Positions 1-9,223 of a stretch of DNA of 64,000 nt are shown here, one piece after another. This DNA is from Ezakiella coagulans. GTDB lineage: Bacteria > Bacillota > Clostridia > Tissierellales > Peptoniphilaceae. Each line of letters begins with the position of its first letter. Position 1 is the stretch's first letter. The position numbers and the translations under genes were made by a program. A model generated the notes under the pieces. The model worked only from the letters and a program-made list of their open reading frames with translations, had not been told where the DNA came from and ran no database searches. Location: assembly GCF_003096635.1 (NCBI RefSeq), contig NZ_QEKV01000007.1, forward strand, positions 1-64,000, written 5' to 3'.

Positions 1-1
1 A

Positions 2-91
2 CATACAAAAATAAAAACATTAAAAAGAATAAGCTACGGCTTTAGAAACTTCGATAGTTTTAGGAATAGAATATTTTTGATGTGTAAATAG
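2..91 (+). CDS. ISL3 family transposase, C-terminal fragment (cut by window edge)
   Basis: The open frame enters from the left edge and stops at TAG 89-91. The residues include the run KRISYGFRNFDSFRNRI, typical of the extreme C-terminus of ISL3-family DDE transposases, which excise and reinsert their element. Catalytic residues lie outside the window, so activity cannot be judged. The stop lies 175 bases inside the element's right end. Confidence 0.7.
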   Translation, partial: HTKIKTLKRISYGFRNFDSFRNRIFLMCK

Positions 92-116
92 AAAAGAATA
101 TGTAACAGCGGCGGCG

Positions 117-134
117 AAAACCCCTAGGGGTTTT
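117..134 (+). terminator. Palindromic hairpin after the transposase
   Basis: AAAACCCC-TA-GGGGTTTT is a perfect palindrome 26 bases after the transposase stop. The GC core flanked by A and T runs fits a bidirectional terminator. A second hairpin (222-229 with 238-245) lies inside the IS end but has no T run. Confidence 0.5.
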
Positions 135-334
135 GTTTGCCATGCAAAAAATCCGAGAAATTGAACAGAGTTATTTTTAGTAGTTATGTTTTACTAATAA
201 TGTGTATTTTTAAATGAAAGAGAGGCTTGTTTTTATGCAAGCCTCCCCCATTGTTGACAAAGAGCCTATAAATTTTACTTCTTATTGACAATATAGATTA
301 TTTTAATATTGGTATTTTAAAACAATATTTTATA

Positions 335-363
335 TTGTAAAATATTTAAATATATATTATAAT
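335..363 (+). promoter_or_regulatory. Sigma-A type promoter for the SLH-CAP gene
   Basis: TTGTAA (335-340), a 17-base spacer and TATAAT (358-363). It lies just outside the IS end, about 30 bases before the start codon. Confidence 0.65.
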
Positions 364-395
364 AAATATAGAAATATATTTTACAGGAGTGAATT

Positions 396-1715
396 ATGTT
401 TAAGTTAAATAAGCAAAAAATAATGATTGCACTTCTGTTGGCAATACTAATAGCTAGCAGCGGAGTCGTTGAGTCGGCTCAAATTGAGTTTAAGGACATT
501 TCCAGTCACTGGGCGAAAGATATAATTGTAGAGACTGCAAGTAAGGGATTTATAAACGGTTATGAGGACGGAAGCTTTAAACCGGACAATATGATTTCTG
601 TAAAGGAAGCACTTGCGATTTTAGGAAGATATGCTATGTCGAATCAAGAATTGGTAAACAATCAAGTTGCGGACTACCAAATTGAACCGAATAGTAAAAA
701 TTGGGGATATTTAGAAGTGAATTTTGCTATGGATAGAATGCCTATGAATATTTTTGCGGGTTCAGAAAGTTCAAGAGCAATTACTAGAGAAGAAACAGCA
801 TATATTATTAGTAATTTGTTTAAAGGAATAGAAGGAACGGAAAAAGTTCAAATTTCAGATATAAATAACTCAAAGTTTCAAGCGGAAGTACAAAATCTTG
901 TCGCAGGTGGAATAATAAGTGGCTTTCCTGATGGCTCGTTTAAGCCGGAACTACAAATTACACGAGCAGAACTTACAAGTCTTTTATTTAAAATTATAAG
1001 AATGGATTCGCCATCATCTACAAATGAAAATGAATCTACTATAGATTTAATAAATAATAAAGGTGAATACGAAAATAATATAGACGAACAAAAAACAATA
1101 GAAGCAAATAAAGCTCAGTTAAATAATGAAAAATTCAAATATACAAACAATTTTACAGAACTTTTTAATAGTGGTAAAATAATTGATTTTGATGAGCTAA
1201 GAGATGAATTTATGTATTTGTTGAATAAAGAGAGAGAAGCAAATGGAGTGGCACCTCTTACTCTTGGAGAACATCTTAGAAGAGGAACTGAGACGAGGGC
1301 AATCGAACTTGCTGAAAATGGTTATCACAGAACTGGAAAAAATTATGATCAATCACACAAGAGACTAGATGGATTAAGAAGTTTTAGAACGGCTTTTGAT
1401 TATTTACCTTCTTATGATAGATGTAAGGGTTGTTCGCTCGGAGAGAATGTTTTGGTTTATACTTACACTCCTGGGAATGAAAAATATAGTGCTCAAGATC
1501 CGAAGTATATTAATGATGTAAAATTTATAGCAAAGTATTTATTTGACATATGGAAAGGTAGCGAAGGACATTACAGAAACATGATGAGCAGTAGTTATAA
1601 CACCACTTGGTTGGACGTAAAAGTCAGCGGTGTGATATATAATTACGGTACAGAAAAGAAGGATTATCCATTACACACAATCCTTGCAGTTCAAGTATTT
1701 GACTCGGAAAAATAA
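396..1715 (+). CDS. SLH-domain surface protein with CAP (SCP/PR1-like) domain
   Basis: A 439-residue exported cell-surface protein. Residues 1-28 form a signal peptide. Three S-layer homology repeats follow (about 30-205; the clearest blocks are NGYEDGSFKP and SGFPDGSFKP), which in this family bind secondary cell-wall polymer. After an Asn/Glu-rich linker, residues about 270-435 form a CAP domain with GENV and a GHYRNMM block equivalent to the family's GHRxNI motif. An extra CKGC pair could form a disulfide. The molecular role of bacterial CAP domains is poorly defined. The start is set by AGGAG ten bases upstream. Confidence 0.85.
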   Translation: MFKLNKQKIMIALLLAILIASSGVVESAQIEFKDISSHWAKDIIVETASKGFINGYEDGSFKPDNMISVKEALAILGRYAMSNQELVNNQVADYQIEPNSKNWGYLEVNFAMDRMPMNIFAGSESSRAITREETAYIISNLFKGIEGTEKVQISDINNSKFQAEVQNLVAGGIISGFPDGSFKPELQITRAELTSLLFKIIRMDSPSSTNENESTIDLINNKGEYENNIDEQKTIEANKAQLNNEKFKYTNNFTELFNSGKIIDFDELRDEFMYLLNKEREANGVAPLTLGEHLRRGTETRAIELAENGYHRTGKNYDQSHKRLDGLRSFRTAFDYLPSYDRCKGCSLGENVLVYTYTPGNEKYSAQDPKYINDVKFIAKYLFDIWKGSEGHYRNMMSSSYNTTWLDVKVSGVIYNYGTEKKDYPLHTILAVQVFDSEK

Positions 1716-1742
1716 AATAAACAAATCATTACCTACGAATTT

Positions 1743-1778
1743 AAAGAAGGCCATGTTCATAATTGGCCTTCTTTTTTA
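1743..1778 (+). terminator. Rho-independent terminator
   Basis: An 11-bp stem (1743-1753 with 1764-1774) around a GGCC core, 10-base loop, then a T run. It ends the SLH-CAP transcript. Confidence 0.85.
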
Positions 1779-1889
1779 TATAATTATTAAAATATCCATT
1801 AATCTTATGACTTAAATCACAAATACGGAATTATTAATAGTTAATAGGCTGGAAACAATAAATAATATGCATTTTTAACAAAAATTTAC

Positions 1890-1918
1890 TTGATTTAGAG
1901 TACTTTCAATGTTATAAT
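1890..1918 (+). promoter_or_regulatory. Promoter for the giant SLH/LRR protein
   Basis: TTGATT (1890-1895), 17 bases, TATAAT (1913-1918). The transcript would start near 1925, just ahead of GGAGG at 1943-1947. Confidence 0.7.
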
Positions 1919-1953
1919 TATAATTGACTAAAAAAATTATTTGGAGGTTTTTT

Positions 1954-4900
1954 ATGAAGAGAATAATTTCATTGACACTTGTATTCTTGATGATGATTAC
2001 ATTTGTGCCAGTGCTTAATGCACAAGGTGCAAATTTAATTGGTATATCCATCAATGATGGAGCAAAAAGTAAGGAATTAAGTGTTGATTTCAAAAAGTCG
2101 GGAGGTAAATTAGAGGCTAAAGTATATACTGAAGGCATTACTAATTTACAAACTAGAGCTAGAAAAGATACAGTTTTTTATCAACAAGATGATTACAACA
2201 ATAATCTTAAGCCTAATGTAGAAAATAAGGGCGATTATTTTCTATACACTTGCACTATACCTAAAAATGAAACTGAGTCTGATGTAGTTTGGACTATTGA
2301 GTTTAAGGGCGAAAAGTGGTCTAGTGGTGGAAAGATAAATGTAAGAGTTTCTGGAAAAGAAGATTCTGGCGAGCCAAGCCCAGAACCTAATCCGGGTCCT
2401 GAGCCTAATCCAAATCCTACACCTACACCAGGTGAAGATACTAATAAAGCACAAATTCTTGGCATGGATATGGGTGACGGAAAGCTGGTTAAGACATTTA
2501 CTGAAAATATTAAGAATGCAAGTAAAACTTATACAGCAATTGTAAAGACTAAGAATGTCGATAAACTACAAGTTAAGTATACTTCTAATGGTAAAATTGC
2601 CTTTAATGGTGTAAACAATAAAATTACAAATATATCTAAAGATGAATTTAAAGTAGAACTAACAATACTTGAAAATTTTGCAAAAAGTTGTAAAAAATAT
2701 GAGATCAGTATAGGACATGGCGAATTACCTGGAGACTACAGTGACGGTATTAAATTAAATATAAATATCGATGGAACAGAGAATAAATGTACACTTGGTG
2801 GTAATGATGAAGACCCAATAGAGAGAGTTGCTACTATTTCACGTGTTAGTGATACTGAAGATATTAAAGATGACGTTTTAAACATGGAGATTGACTCAAA
2901 AGAGCAAGATAAAAAAGTTTATCTAACACTTATAAACGGTGACATCTTGAAAGATGGTGAATTAGATGCTATTGTAAAGAAAGATACAGTTATGGATCCT
3001 TCTATAAAAACTACATTCACTGGATCTAAGAATGCTAGAGTAGCTAGTATTCCTTTTCCTGAAAACACAAGTGACAAGGACATCACTTATGAAGTAACAT
3101 TCATGATTAAAAACAAGCTTCAAAATGGTAAGAAGCTTACTATAGTTCAAAAGAAGAAGTCCCAAGAAGAAAAAGAAGCTAGTATTGAGCTATTTACTTT
3201 AACAAATGAGAATATTCCTCTTAGCGGTGGTTCAGTAAGAGCTTCTGTTTTTGGTGAAAACATTGATACAAGTAAGCTGAGTGTAAAGGTATATGATGGA
3301 GATAGTGATATAAGCGGCTCTATGATGATGAGTCCATTTATTGGAAGAGAAGATGTTGCGACAAGTGATATCACTTTCAAAGAAAGCGTTGAAGACAAAT
3401 CTTATACTCTAAAGCTATATTACGCCGGTGAAGAAAAAATGACTGCAAACTTGGTTCAAAACAAGTACGGCAGCAACAACGACTCTATAAACTTCCAAGC
3501 GAACAGAATATTTAAAGCTGGAAACAAGATTATAACTGAGTTTACTCACGACATTTTTGAAGCATATCCAAATGCATTGAAAGATAATACAGAAATAGCG
3601 TTTGATGGAACAGCAGATATTGAAAAACACGAAGGAAAATATGTAAAAGCTGAGCCTAAATTTGAAAAGCTTAAAGATGCTGACACAGTTGAAATTCAAG
3701 GTAACAAGATAATTGTAACATTATCAGAAGAAAGAGAATTTAAGAATGCACCTAAGATAAGATTCGGATTTAGGACATTCAAAAATCCGGAAGGAATCTA
3801 CAATGGAAGAAAAGACAATAGAATAAACAGCTACTTTATTCAAGACGGTAATGGAATTATATTGTCAGCAGATTTCATAAGTGATAAGGTATTAACTTCA
3901 CAAGGTGGAGATGTTGAGCTTAAAATTCATGGAATTGAATTAAGTGATGACGAAACGAATGCAAGTCACACAAGAGTAAAAATCATTAAGATGGAAAATC
4001 TTAAGAAAGACAGTGAACAAACAGAAGTTCCTTACACATTGGAGGGCAATGGAAGTGAACAAATATTGAAGTTCACATTGCCGGAAAACAATTCAAATAG
4101 AACTGAGTCTTATACTGTTCTTCTATCAACTGACGGACGCGTATATGTTTCGGATGTCAATGCTACAGCAAATGATAGAGCGAATCTTCTTGTTCTATCA
4201 GTTTTACCGGAAGGAAAGAACAAAGATGATATGACTCTCGGTTTTGCGAGAATTCAAAGTTACGGTACAAGCGGCGGAAGCACGGAAAAGCCGGACCTAA
4301 CTCATACAACTCCACCTCTGGGACAAGAAAGCAAAAAGACTTGGGTTACGATTTATGGAACAAACTTTAAGAACCCGATGACAAAGATTAGAGCGAAAGC
4401 TGAGGTTCCTGCGGGAAGCGGAAAATATGTTTACTGGTATCCGGTTAACGAAGGCACTCAAGACAGCGGCGACAAGTTCATCATGGTCGGTGTAAGCAAG
4501 GGGCTTTACGGAAAAGATAATGTTCAAATGCTTGAAGTGATTGCACCGCGTGGATACAGAGGAAACATAACTTACACATATGAAATCGCTATAGACGGTG
4601 TAAATTACGATACGGAGCTTACAACTAGTGTTTTACTTCTTGATGACGGTGAAGACCAAGGTATCAGAAAAAAACATGAAGAATTTGTTCGAGAACTTTC
4701 TGTGAAATACCAAGATGAAAGTGGTAATGAAATAAAAACTACAGAAAATATGCATGTTATGAAAAACATGTCGTTAAGAGTAGTGGGAATTGATAAAGCG
4801 CCTGAAATTGATGGATATAAATATAAAGAGCTCAAGGGTTTAAACAAAGACCTAAATAAAGAACTCGCCAAGATTGATATGCTTAGAAAGTTAGCAGAAA

Positions 4901-6960
4901 ATGGAACTATATCAGAAGATGAAAAACAAGAACTTGCAAAACTTGAACAATGGGTTAAGGACCACAAGGACATTGAATTTGATACAGTTATCGGAGATAT
5001 CGAAGAATTAGTTTTTGTTTATGAAAAATTAGAACAAGATGAATATATTAATATTCCAGATCCTAAATTCTTAAAAGTTATAAACAAGAACTTGGATCCA
5101 AATCGTCCTGACAATCAAAAAGTTACTAAGAAAGAGATGGAAAGCTTAACATTGATCTCTCATTGGCTAGATAATGACGGCAAGCCTGGAATTCAAGACG
5201 ATGCTAATAAATCCATACTTGGAACTCCAAAGAGCTTGGAAGGTACAGATGAGTTTAAATTCATGATAAGCTATGGAATTAAGAGCATAGAAGGCATACA
5301 ATATGCTAAGAATCTTAAGAAGTTGAAGTTAAATGAAAATGAAATCAGCGACATTAGCTACTTGAAAGACTTAGACAAGCTTGAGTATCTGGAAATTTCA
5401 AGAAACAGAATTGTTGACATAAAGCCGCTTGAAGGATTGACTAATCTTACTTTCTTAAAACTATACAACAACTGGATAGAAGACCTTACACCAATAAAAG
5501 GGCTTACTAATTTAACAGGTCTTGACGTGCATAATAATGTAAGACAAAAGATGATAGATGGGAAGAGAGTCAATAGTCACGGCATAAGTGATATATCTAT
5601 GCTAAAAGATTTGACTAAGCTTAACTTCTTGGATGTATCGGCTAACAGTTTAAAAGATGCAACTGTTATTAAGATGTTCCCAGATATAAAGGATATGGAC
5701 CTTTCAGGCAACCACATCGAAACATATGAGGGCCTTGGCGAATATATTGCAGGTAAGTATATGCAAGCTCAAATGGGAATTGGAAGTCTGAACTTCTGGG
5801 CACAAAGCGTTACAGAAGATGAGCCTATAAAAGTAAGTGTAAAAGAACTTGAATTTGATAATAAATACAAAGGCTACAAGGAACTATTCACAACATTAAT
5901 TAAGAAAATGAATGAAGATGATGCGCCTAGCGATGAAGATGCGTTACAAATGGCTCAAGACTATACTATGATAGAAACAAACTTAGATGAAGTGGATGCA
6001 AGCTACGATTTGAAAACAAATAAGATTAAATTAAATTTAAGTGATGATTTCTTAAAAGAAAATAAAGATAAGCTAGTAGATGCACAAATTAAGTTTACAT
6101 TTGCTTATGCGTACCAATGGAGTTTGAACGTAAAACTTGACTTAAGGGAAGAAAAATCGGAACCACAACCTGAACCAAAACCACAACCTGAACCTGAACC
6201 GGATCCACAACCGGTGCCGGATTATGATGTAGTTGTAAGACCGAGACCTGGACGCAGACCGGATACAAATGGAAAGAAAGAGGAAATAAAGCCGGAAGAA
6301 AAGAAAGAAGTTAAAACTGAAGAAAAACAAGAGGTTAAGGCTGAAGAAAATACCGTACTAAAACCGATTGCAAAAGAAGTTCAGCTTGATGTTAAAGAGC
6401 CGACTTTACCTGTCAATTTAAAGGATATCCCTAATGACGATTTCGGCGTAGCTATAAAGAATATGGTCAGTCGTGGAGTTCTTGTTGGAACGAGTGAAAA
6501 AGAATTTTCTCCTGATCTTTCGATTTCAAGAGCGATGGTAACTGAAGTATTTAGAAGATTGGCAACGGATAAAAACGCTGGGGAAAATGTAAAATTTGAA
6601 GACGTTAAGGACGATGCCTGGTATGCTGAGTCAGTTAAGTGGGCTGCTTTCATGAATATTATTAAAGGATATGAAAATGGTACCTTTAAGCCAAATCAAA
6701 AAGTCACAAGACAAGAATTTGCTATAATGATTTGCAGGATGCTAGATGCTTTCAAAATAGAATTACCAAAGGGTAGTAAAGTTGATTTAACTCAATTCGG
6801 AAGTTTGGAAAATTGGAGTAAAGATGCTGTTATACGAGTACTTCAAGAAGGTTTATTAAAAATTGAACCGAACGGAGAATTAGGTCCTAAGAGTCTTGTA
6901 AGTAGAAAGGAACTTGCATTGGTACTTGATAAGATTGTAAAATTTACAATGAGCAAATAA
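1954..6960 (+). CDS. Giant SLH-anchored adhesin-like protein with leucine-rich repeats
   Basis: A 1668-residue secreted surface protein. The ATG at 1954 is chosen over an upstream TTG at 1924 because GGAGG precedes it and a clean signal peptide follows. Visible parts in order: signal peptide (1-24); beta-rich Ig-like repeats broken by a Pro-rich PEPNPGPEP linker (about 138-162); a MucBP-like unit near 915-1025 starting YQDESGNEI and interrupted by a charged helical insert; SDS22/internalin-type leucine-rich repeats (about 1100-1260); a second Pro/Glu-rich spacer (about 1403-1475); and three SLH repeats at the C-terminus (about 1483-1667). Known families with this build bind host or matrix ligands, but no ligand can be named here. 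It is monocistronic, between its own promoter and a hairpin. Confidence 0.85.
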   Translation: MKRIISLTLVFLMMITFVPVLNAQGANLIGISINDGAKSKELSVDFKKSGGKLEAKVYTEGITNLQTRARKDTVFYQQDDYNNNLKPNVENKGDYFLYTCTIPKNETESDVVWTIEFKGEKWSSGGKINVRVSGKEDSGEPSPEPNPGPEPNPNPTPTPGEDTNKAQILGMDMGDGKLVKTFTENIKNASKTYTAIVKTKNVDKLQVKYTSNGKIAFNGVNNKITNISKDEFKVELTILENFAKSCKKYEISIGHGELPGDYSDGIKLNINIDGTENKCTLGGNDEDPIERVATISRVSDTEDIKDDVLNMEIDSKEQDKKVYLTLINGDILKDGELDAIVKKDTVMDPSIKTTFTGSKNARVASIPFPENTSDKDITYEVTFMIKNKLQNGKKLTIVQKKKSQEEKEASIELFTLTNENIPLSGGSVRASVFGENIDTSKLSVKVYDGDSDISGSMMMSPFIGREDVATSDITFKESVEDKSYTLKLYYAGEEKMTANLVQNKYGSNNDSINFQANRIFKAGNKIITEFTHDIFEAYPNALKDNTEIAFDGTADIEKHEGKYVKAEPKFEKLKDADTVEIQGNKIIVTLSEEREFKNAPKIRFGFRTFKNPEGIYNGRKDNRINSYFIQDGNGIILSADFISDKVLTSQGGDVELKIHGIELSDDETNASHTRVKIIKMENLKKDSEQTEVPYTLEGNGSEQILKFTLPENNSNRTESYTVLLSTDGRVYVSDVNATANDRANLLVLSVLPEGKNKDDMTLGFARIQSYGTSGGSTEKPDLTHTTPPLGQESKKTWVTIYGTNFKNPMTKIRAKAEVPAGSGKYVYWYPVNEGTQDSGDKFIMVGVSKGLYGKDNVQMLEVIAPRGYRGNITYTYEIAIDGVNYDTELTTSVLLLDDGEDQGIRKKHEEFVRELSVKYQDESGNEIKTTENMHVMKNMSLRVVGIDKAPEIDGYKYKELKGLNKDLNKELAKIDMLRKLAENGTISEDEKQELAKLEQWVKDHKDIEFDTVIGDIEELVFVYEKLEQDEYINIPDPKFLKVINKNLDPNRPDNQKVTKKEMESLTLISHWLDNDGKPGIQDDANKSILGTPKSLEGTDEFKFMISYGIKSIEGIQYAKNLKKLKLNENEISDISYLKDLDKLEYLEISRNRIVDIKPLEGLTNLTFLKLYNNWIEDLTPIKGLTNLTGLDVHNNVRQKMIDGKRVNSHGISDISMLKDLTKLNFLDVSANSLKDATVIKMFPDIKDMDLSGNHIETYEGLGEYIAGKYMQAQMGIGSLNFWAQSVTEDEPIKVSVKELEFDNKYKGYKELFTTLIKKMNEDDAPSDEDALQMAQDYTMIETNLDEVDASYDLKTNKIKLNLSDDFLKENKDKLVDAQIKFTFAYAYQWSLNVKLDLREEKSEPQPEPKPQPEPEPDPQPVPDYDVVVRPRPGRRPDTNGKKEEIKPEEKKEVKTEEKQEVKAEENTVLKPIAKEVQLDVKEPTLPVNLKDIPNDDFGVAIKNMVSRGVLVGTSEKEFSPDLSISRAMVTEVFRRLATDKNAGENVKFEDVKDDAWYAESVKWAAFMNIIKGYENGTFKPNQKVTRQEFAIMICRMLDAFKIELPKGSKVDLTQFGSLENWSKDAVIRVLQEGLLKIEPNGELGPKSLVSRKELALVLDKIVKFTMSK

Positions 6961-6979
6961 ATTATTGTTAAACAACATG

Positions 6980-7002
6980 GAGGCTTGAGAAAATCAAGTC
7001 TC
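6980..7002 (+). terminator. Hairpin after the SLH/LRR gene
   Basis: A 9-bp stem (6980-6988 with 6994-7002), loop GAAAA, followed by the T-rich TATTTGTTTG. The T tract is imperfect, so termination may be partial. Confidence 0.6.
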
Positions 7003-7009
7003 TATTTGT

Positions 7010-7038
7010 TTGAAAATATTTTTGGTTTACTATATAAT
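7010..7038 (+). promoter_or_regulatory. Promoter for the PnrA-like lipoprotein
   Basis: TTGAAA (7010-7015), 17 bases, TATAAT (7033-7038). Confidence 0.7.
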
Positions 7039-7072
7039 TAGTCTATAGAATAATGGTATTAGGAGAATTTAT

Positions 7073-8038
7073 ATGAATAGAAATAGAATAATTATTTTAA
7101 TTTTAATTGCATTATTTATTTTCGGTTGTAAAAAGCCACAGGAAGTTAAAGAACCGGAGAATGTTACGCCGATAAAGGTCGGAGTTTTGGATCACGGATA
7201 CTACAGCGATAAAAGTTTTGTGGATAAGGTTGTTTCGAGTTTAAATAATAATTTTAATATTGATGCAAAAAAGCTTACAATAGACGAAACACAACATTTT
7301 AATTTGGAAGATTCGGAATTAGTTTTCGGTATCGGGACTGTTATGAACGAATTTTTTCCTGCGATTTGTGACAAGTATCCGGAGAAAAACTTTGTTCTTA
7401 TAGATTCAGTTTTAAAAGAAAAACGTGAAAATTTGAAGGAGATTGCAATAAAGCGTGAGGACGCAGCATTTCTTGCCGGCATTATAGCTTCTAAGATTTC
7501 AGATAATAGAAAAGTTTTATTTGTCGGTGGAGAGAAAATCCCTTTAGTTGAAAGTGTGGAATATGGTTTTAAGAATGGAGTAAATTATCTTGAAACAGAA
7601 AGTCCGATTGATTTCAATGTGGATTATTTAAGTTCTTTTCATGATGTTGATGCTATGAGTGAACTTTTAAATAGCTTTAAGAACGGTGGGGCGGATGTTG
7701 TTTTTAGTGTTTCAGGAGATGCGGATATAAAAGACGATGACGCAAGTTATAAGTTAATAAAGTTTGATGATTATTTGGCGAACGGGTCGTTGAGACCGGA
7801 TATTTCAATAACGGTGGATTATGGGCGAGTAATTAAAAAGTTTATGGAAAGCGGGGAGCCGAATTTTTCGGAGTATTCTTTAGAAGATGATGTAGTTTTT
7901 GTTGATGTAAAGAATTATTTGGATGAGGAAGGCTTGAAAACTGTAGATGAAATAAAGAATGACATTATTAGCGGAAAAATTTTAGTTCCATATGATTCCG
8001 AGTCTTATAAGCTTTATATTAATAAAAATTTAAAATAA
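7073..8038 (+). CDS. BMP/PnrA-like substrate-binding lipoprotein
   Basis: A 321-residue lipoprotein. The hydrophobic leader ends in a lipobox, FIFGC, so it should be lipidated on Cys19 and face outward. The rest resembles the basic membrane protein (BMP/PnrA) family, which binds nucleosides for ABC uptake: EKNFVLIDS, then DAAFLAGIIASK, then FVGGEKIPLVESVEYGF. It is somewhat shorter than the usual ~350 residues. No ABC ATPase or permease lies beside it, so it would work with a transporter elsewhere or as a sensor. It has its own promoter and terminator. Substrate is not readable from sequence. Confidence 0.75.
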   Translation: MNRNRIIILILIALFIFGCKKPQEVKEPENVTPIKVGVLDHGYYSDKSFVDKVVSSLNNNFNIDAKKLTIDETQHFNLEDSELVFGIGTVMNEFFPAICDKYPEKNFVLIDSVLKEKRENLKEIAIKREDAAFLAGIIASKISDNRKVLFVGGEKIPLVESVEYGFKNGVNYLETESPIDFNVDYLSSFHDVDAMSELLNSFKNGGADVVFSVSGDADIKDDDASYKLIKFDDYLANGSLRPDISITVDYGRVIKKFMESGEPNFSEYSLEDDVVFVDVKNYLDEEGLKTVDEIKNDIISGKILVPYDSESYKLYINKNLK

Positions 8039-8053
8039 ATTTGTTAAAAAGAG

Positions 8054-8092
8054 AGATAAATTAGAACCTGTGTAATTAATTTATCTTTTTTT
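8054..8092 (+). terminator. Rho-independent terminator
   Basis: AGATAAATTA (8054-8063) pairs with TAATTTATCT (8077-8086), followed by seven T. Confidence 0.8.
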
Positions 8093-8107
8093 ATTTATAT
8101 TCAAACA

Positions 8108-8137
8108 TTAGAAAATTTAATCAATCTATGGTATAAT
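8108..8137 (+). promoter_or_regulatory. Promoter of the glycolytic operon
   Basis: A good -10 TATAAT (8132-8137) with a weaker -35 TTAGAA (8108-8113), 18-base spacer. The leader (about 8145-8205) holds two small hairpins: GCACA/TGTGC and TTTCC/GGAAA. No cggR-type repressor gene precedes the operon. Confidence 0.55.
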
Positions 8138-8210
8138 ATATGTGTAAGAGCACATTTAGATTTGTGCAAAAGATTTCCATTTGGAAACGAATTTTTAAGG
8201 AGGAACTTAA

Positions 8211-9221
8211 ATGAAAGTTGGTATTAATGGCTTTGGCCGTATTGGACGTGATGTAGCAAGAATTCTTTTGGAAGGAAAACATCCTGAATTAGAATTGGTT
8301 CACATAAATGCAAGCGGTAATCTTGATGATTTAGCTCATTTATTCAAATATGACTCAATTTATGGGAAATTGCCTCATGAAATAGAAGCGACTGAAAACG
8401 GATTTGTTATTGACGGTAAAAGCATTAATTTCACTCAAGAACGTGACCCTGAAAAGATTGACTGGTCAAAAGATGGAGTTGAGATTGTTATTGACGCAAC
8501 AGGTGCTTTCAAGGATATGGAAGGTCTTGGTAAACATCTTCGTGGCACTGTTAAGAAGGTTATTTTGACAGCTCCGGGCAAAAAATTGGACAATACAATA
8601 GTTATGGGTGTAAATGATGACACTTATGACAAAAATACACAAAATATAATTTCTAATGCAAGCTGCACAACAAACTGTTTGGCACCTGTTGCAAAAGTTA
8701 TCGAAGATGAATTCGGAATCGAAAGAGGTCTTATGACAACTGTACACGCATATACGGGAGACCAAATGCTTTTGGATAGCAGACATAAAAAAGATAGAAG
8801 AAGAGCAAGAGCTGCGGCATTGTCTATGATTCCTACAACAACAGGAGCTGCAAAGGCTGTTGCACTTGTTATTCCTTCACTTGAAGGAAAATTAACCGGT
8901 TATGCACTTCGCGTTCCGACACCGACTGTTTCAGTAGTTGACGTTGTTTTAGAACTTAAAAAATCTGCAACGGTTGAAGAAGTTAACAATGCTCTTAAAA
9001 AAGCTGCAAACGGTAAGATGAAGGGAATATTGGGATATACAGAAGAAGAATTAGTTTCTGTAGACTTTACAGGAGATGAGAATTCATCAATTGTTGATTC
9101 AAAACTTACTCTTCAAATGGGAGACAATATGTTCAAAATTGTAGCATGGTATGACAACGAATGGGGTTATTCAATGCGTGTTGTAGACTTGGCTCAAATG
9201 GTTGCAAAAGCGGAAAAATAA
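8211..9221 (+). CDS. gap: Glyceraldehyde-3-phosphate dehydrogenase, type I
   Basis: A 336-residue cytoplasmic enzyme converting glyceraldehyde-3-phosphate, NAD and phosphate to 1,3-bisphosphoglycerate. The N-terminal NAD fold shows GINGFGRIGR. The catalytic cysteine sits in SNASCTTNCLAP, and the C-terminus has the usual WYDNEWGYS. Length is normal. GGAGGA lies nine bases before ATG. It is first in a tight gap-pgk-tpiA-eno operon, with pgk starting two bases after its stop, so expression is probably matched to lower glycolysis. Confidence 0.97.
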   Translation: MKVGINGFGRIGRDVARILLEGKHPELELVHINASGNLDDLAHLFKYDSIYGKLPHEIEATENGFVIDGKSINFTQERDPEKIDWSKDGVEIVIDATGAFKDMEGLGKHLRGTVKKVILTAPGKKLDNTIVMGVNDDTYDKNTQNIISNASCTTNCLAPVAKVIEDEFGIERGLMTTVHAYTGDQMLLDSRHKKDRRRARAAALSMIPTTTGAAKAVALVIPSLEGKLTGYALRVPTPTVSVVDVVLELKKSATVEEVNNALKKAANGKMKGILGYTEEELVSVDFTGDENSSIVDSKLTLQMGDNMFKIVAWYDNEWGYSMRVVDLAQMVAKAEK

Positions 9222-9223
9222 AA

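Larger units (their letters stand above)
1..266 (+). mobile_element. Right end of an ISL3-like insertion sequence (left part outside the window)
   Basis: Bases 2-91 encode the last 29 residues of an ISL3-type transposase. A terminal inverted repeat follows, reading TTGTTGACAAAGAGCC at 251-266. Its reverse complement starts GGCTCTTTGTCAACAA, which matches the ends I know for this family. The AT-rich 8-mer TATAAATT at 267-274 would be one copy of the target duplication; the other copy is off-window. The family name rests on the tail and end sequence only. Confidence 0.75.

Noticed and set aside
222-245. Hairpin GAGGCTTG/CAAGCCTC as a terminator
   Set aside because: No T run on either strand; it lies within the IS end and is better seen as part of the terminal sequence.
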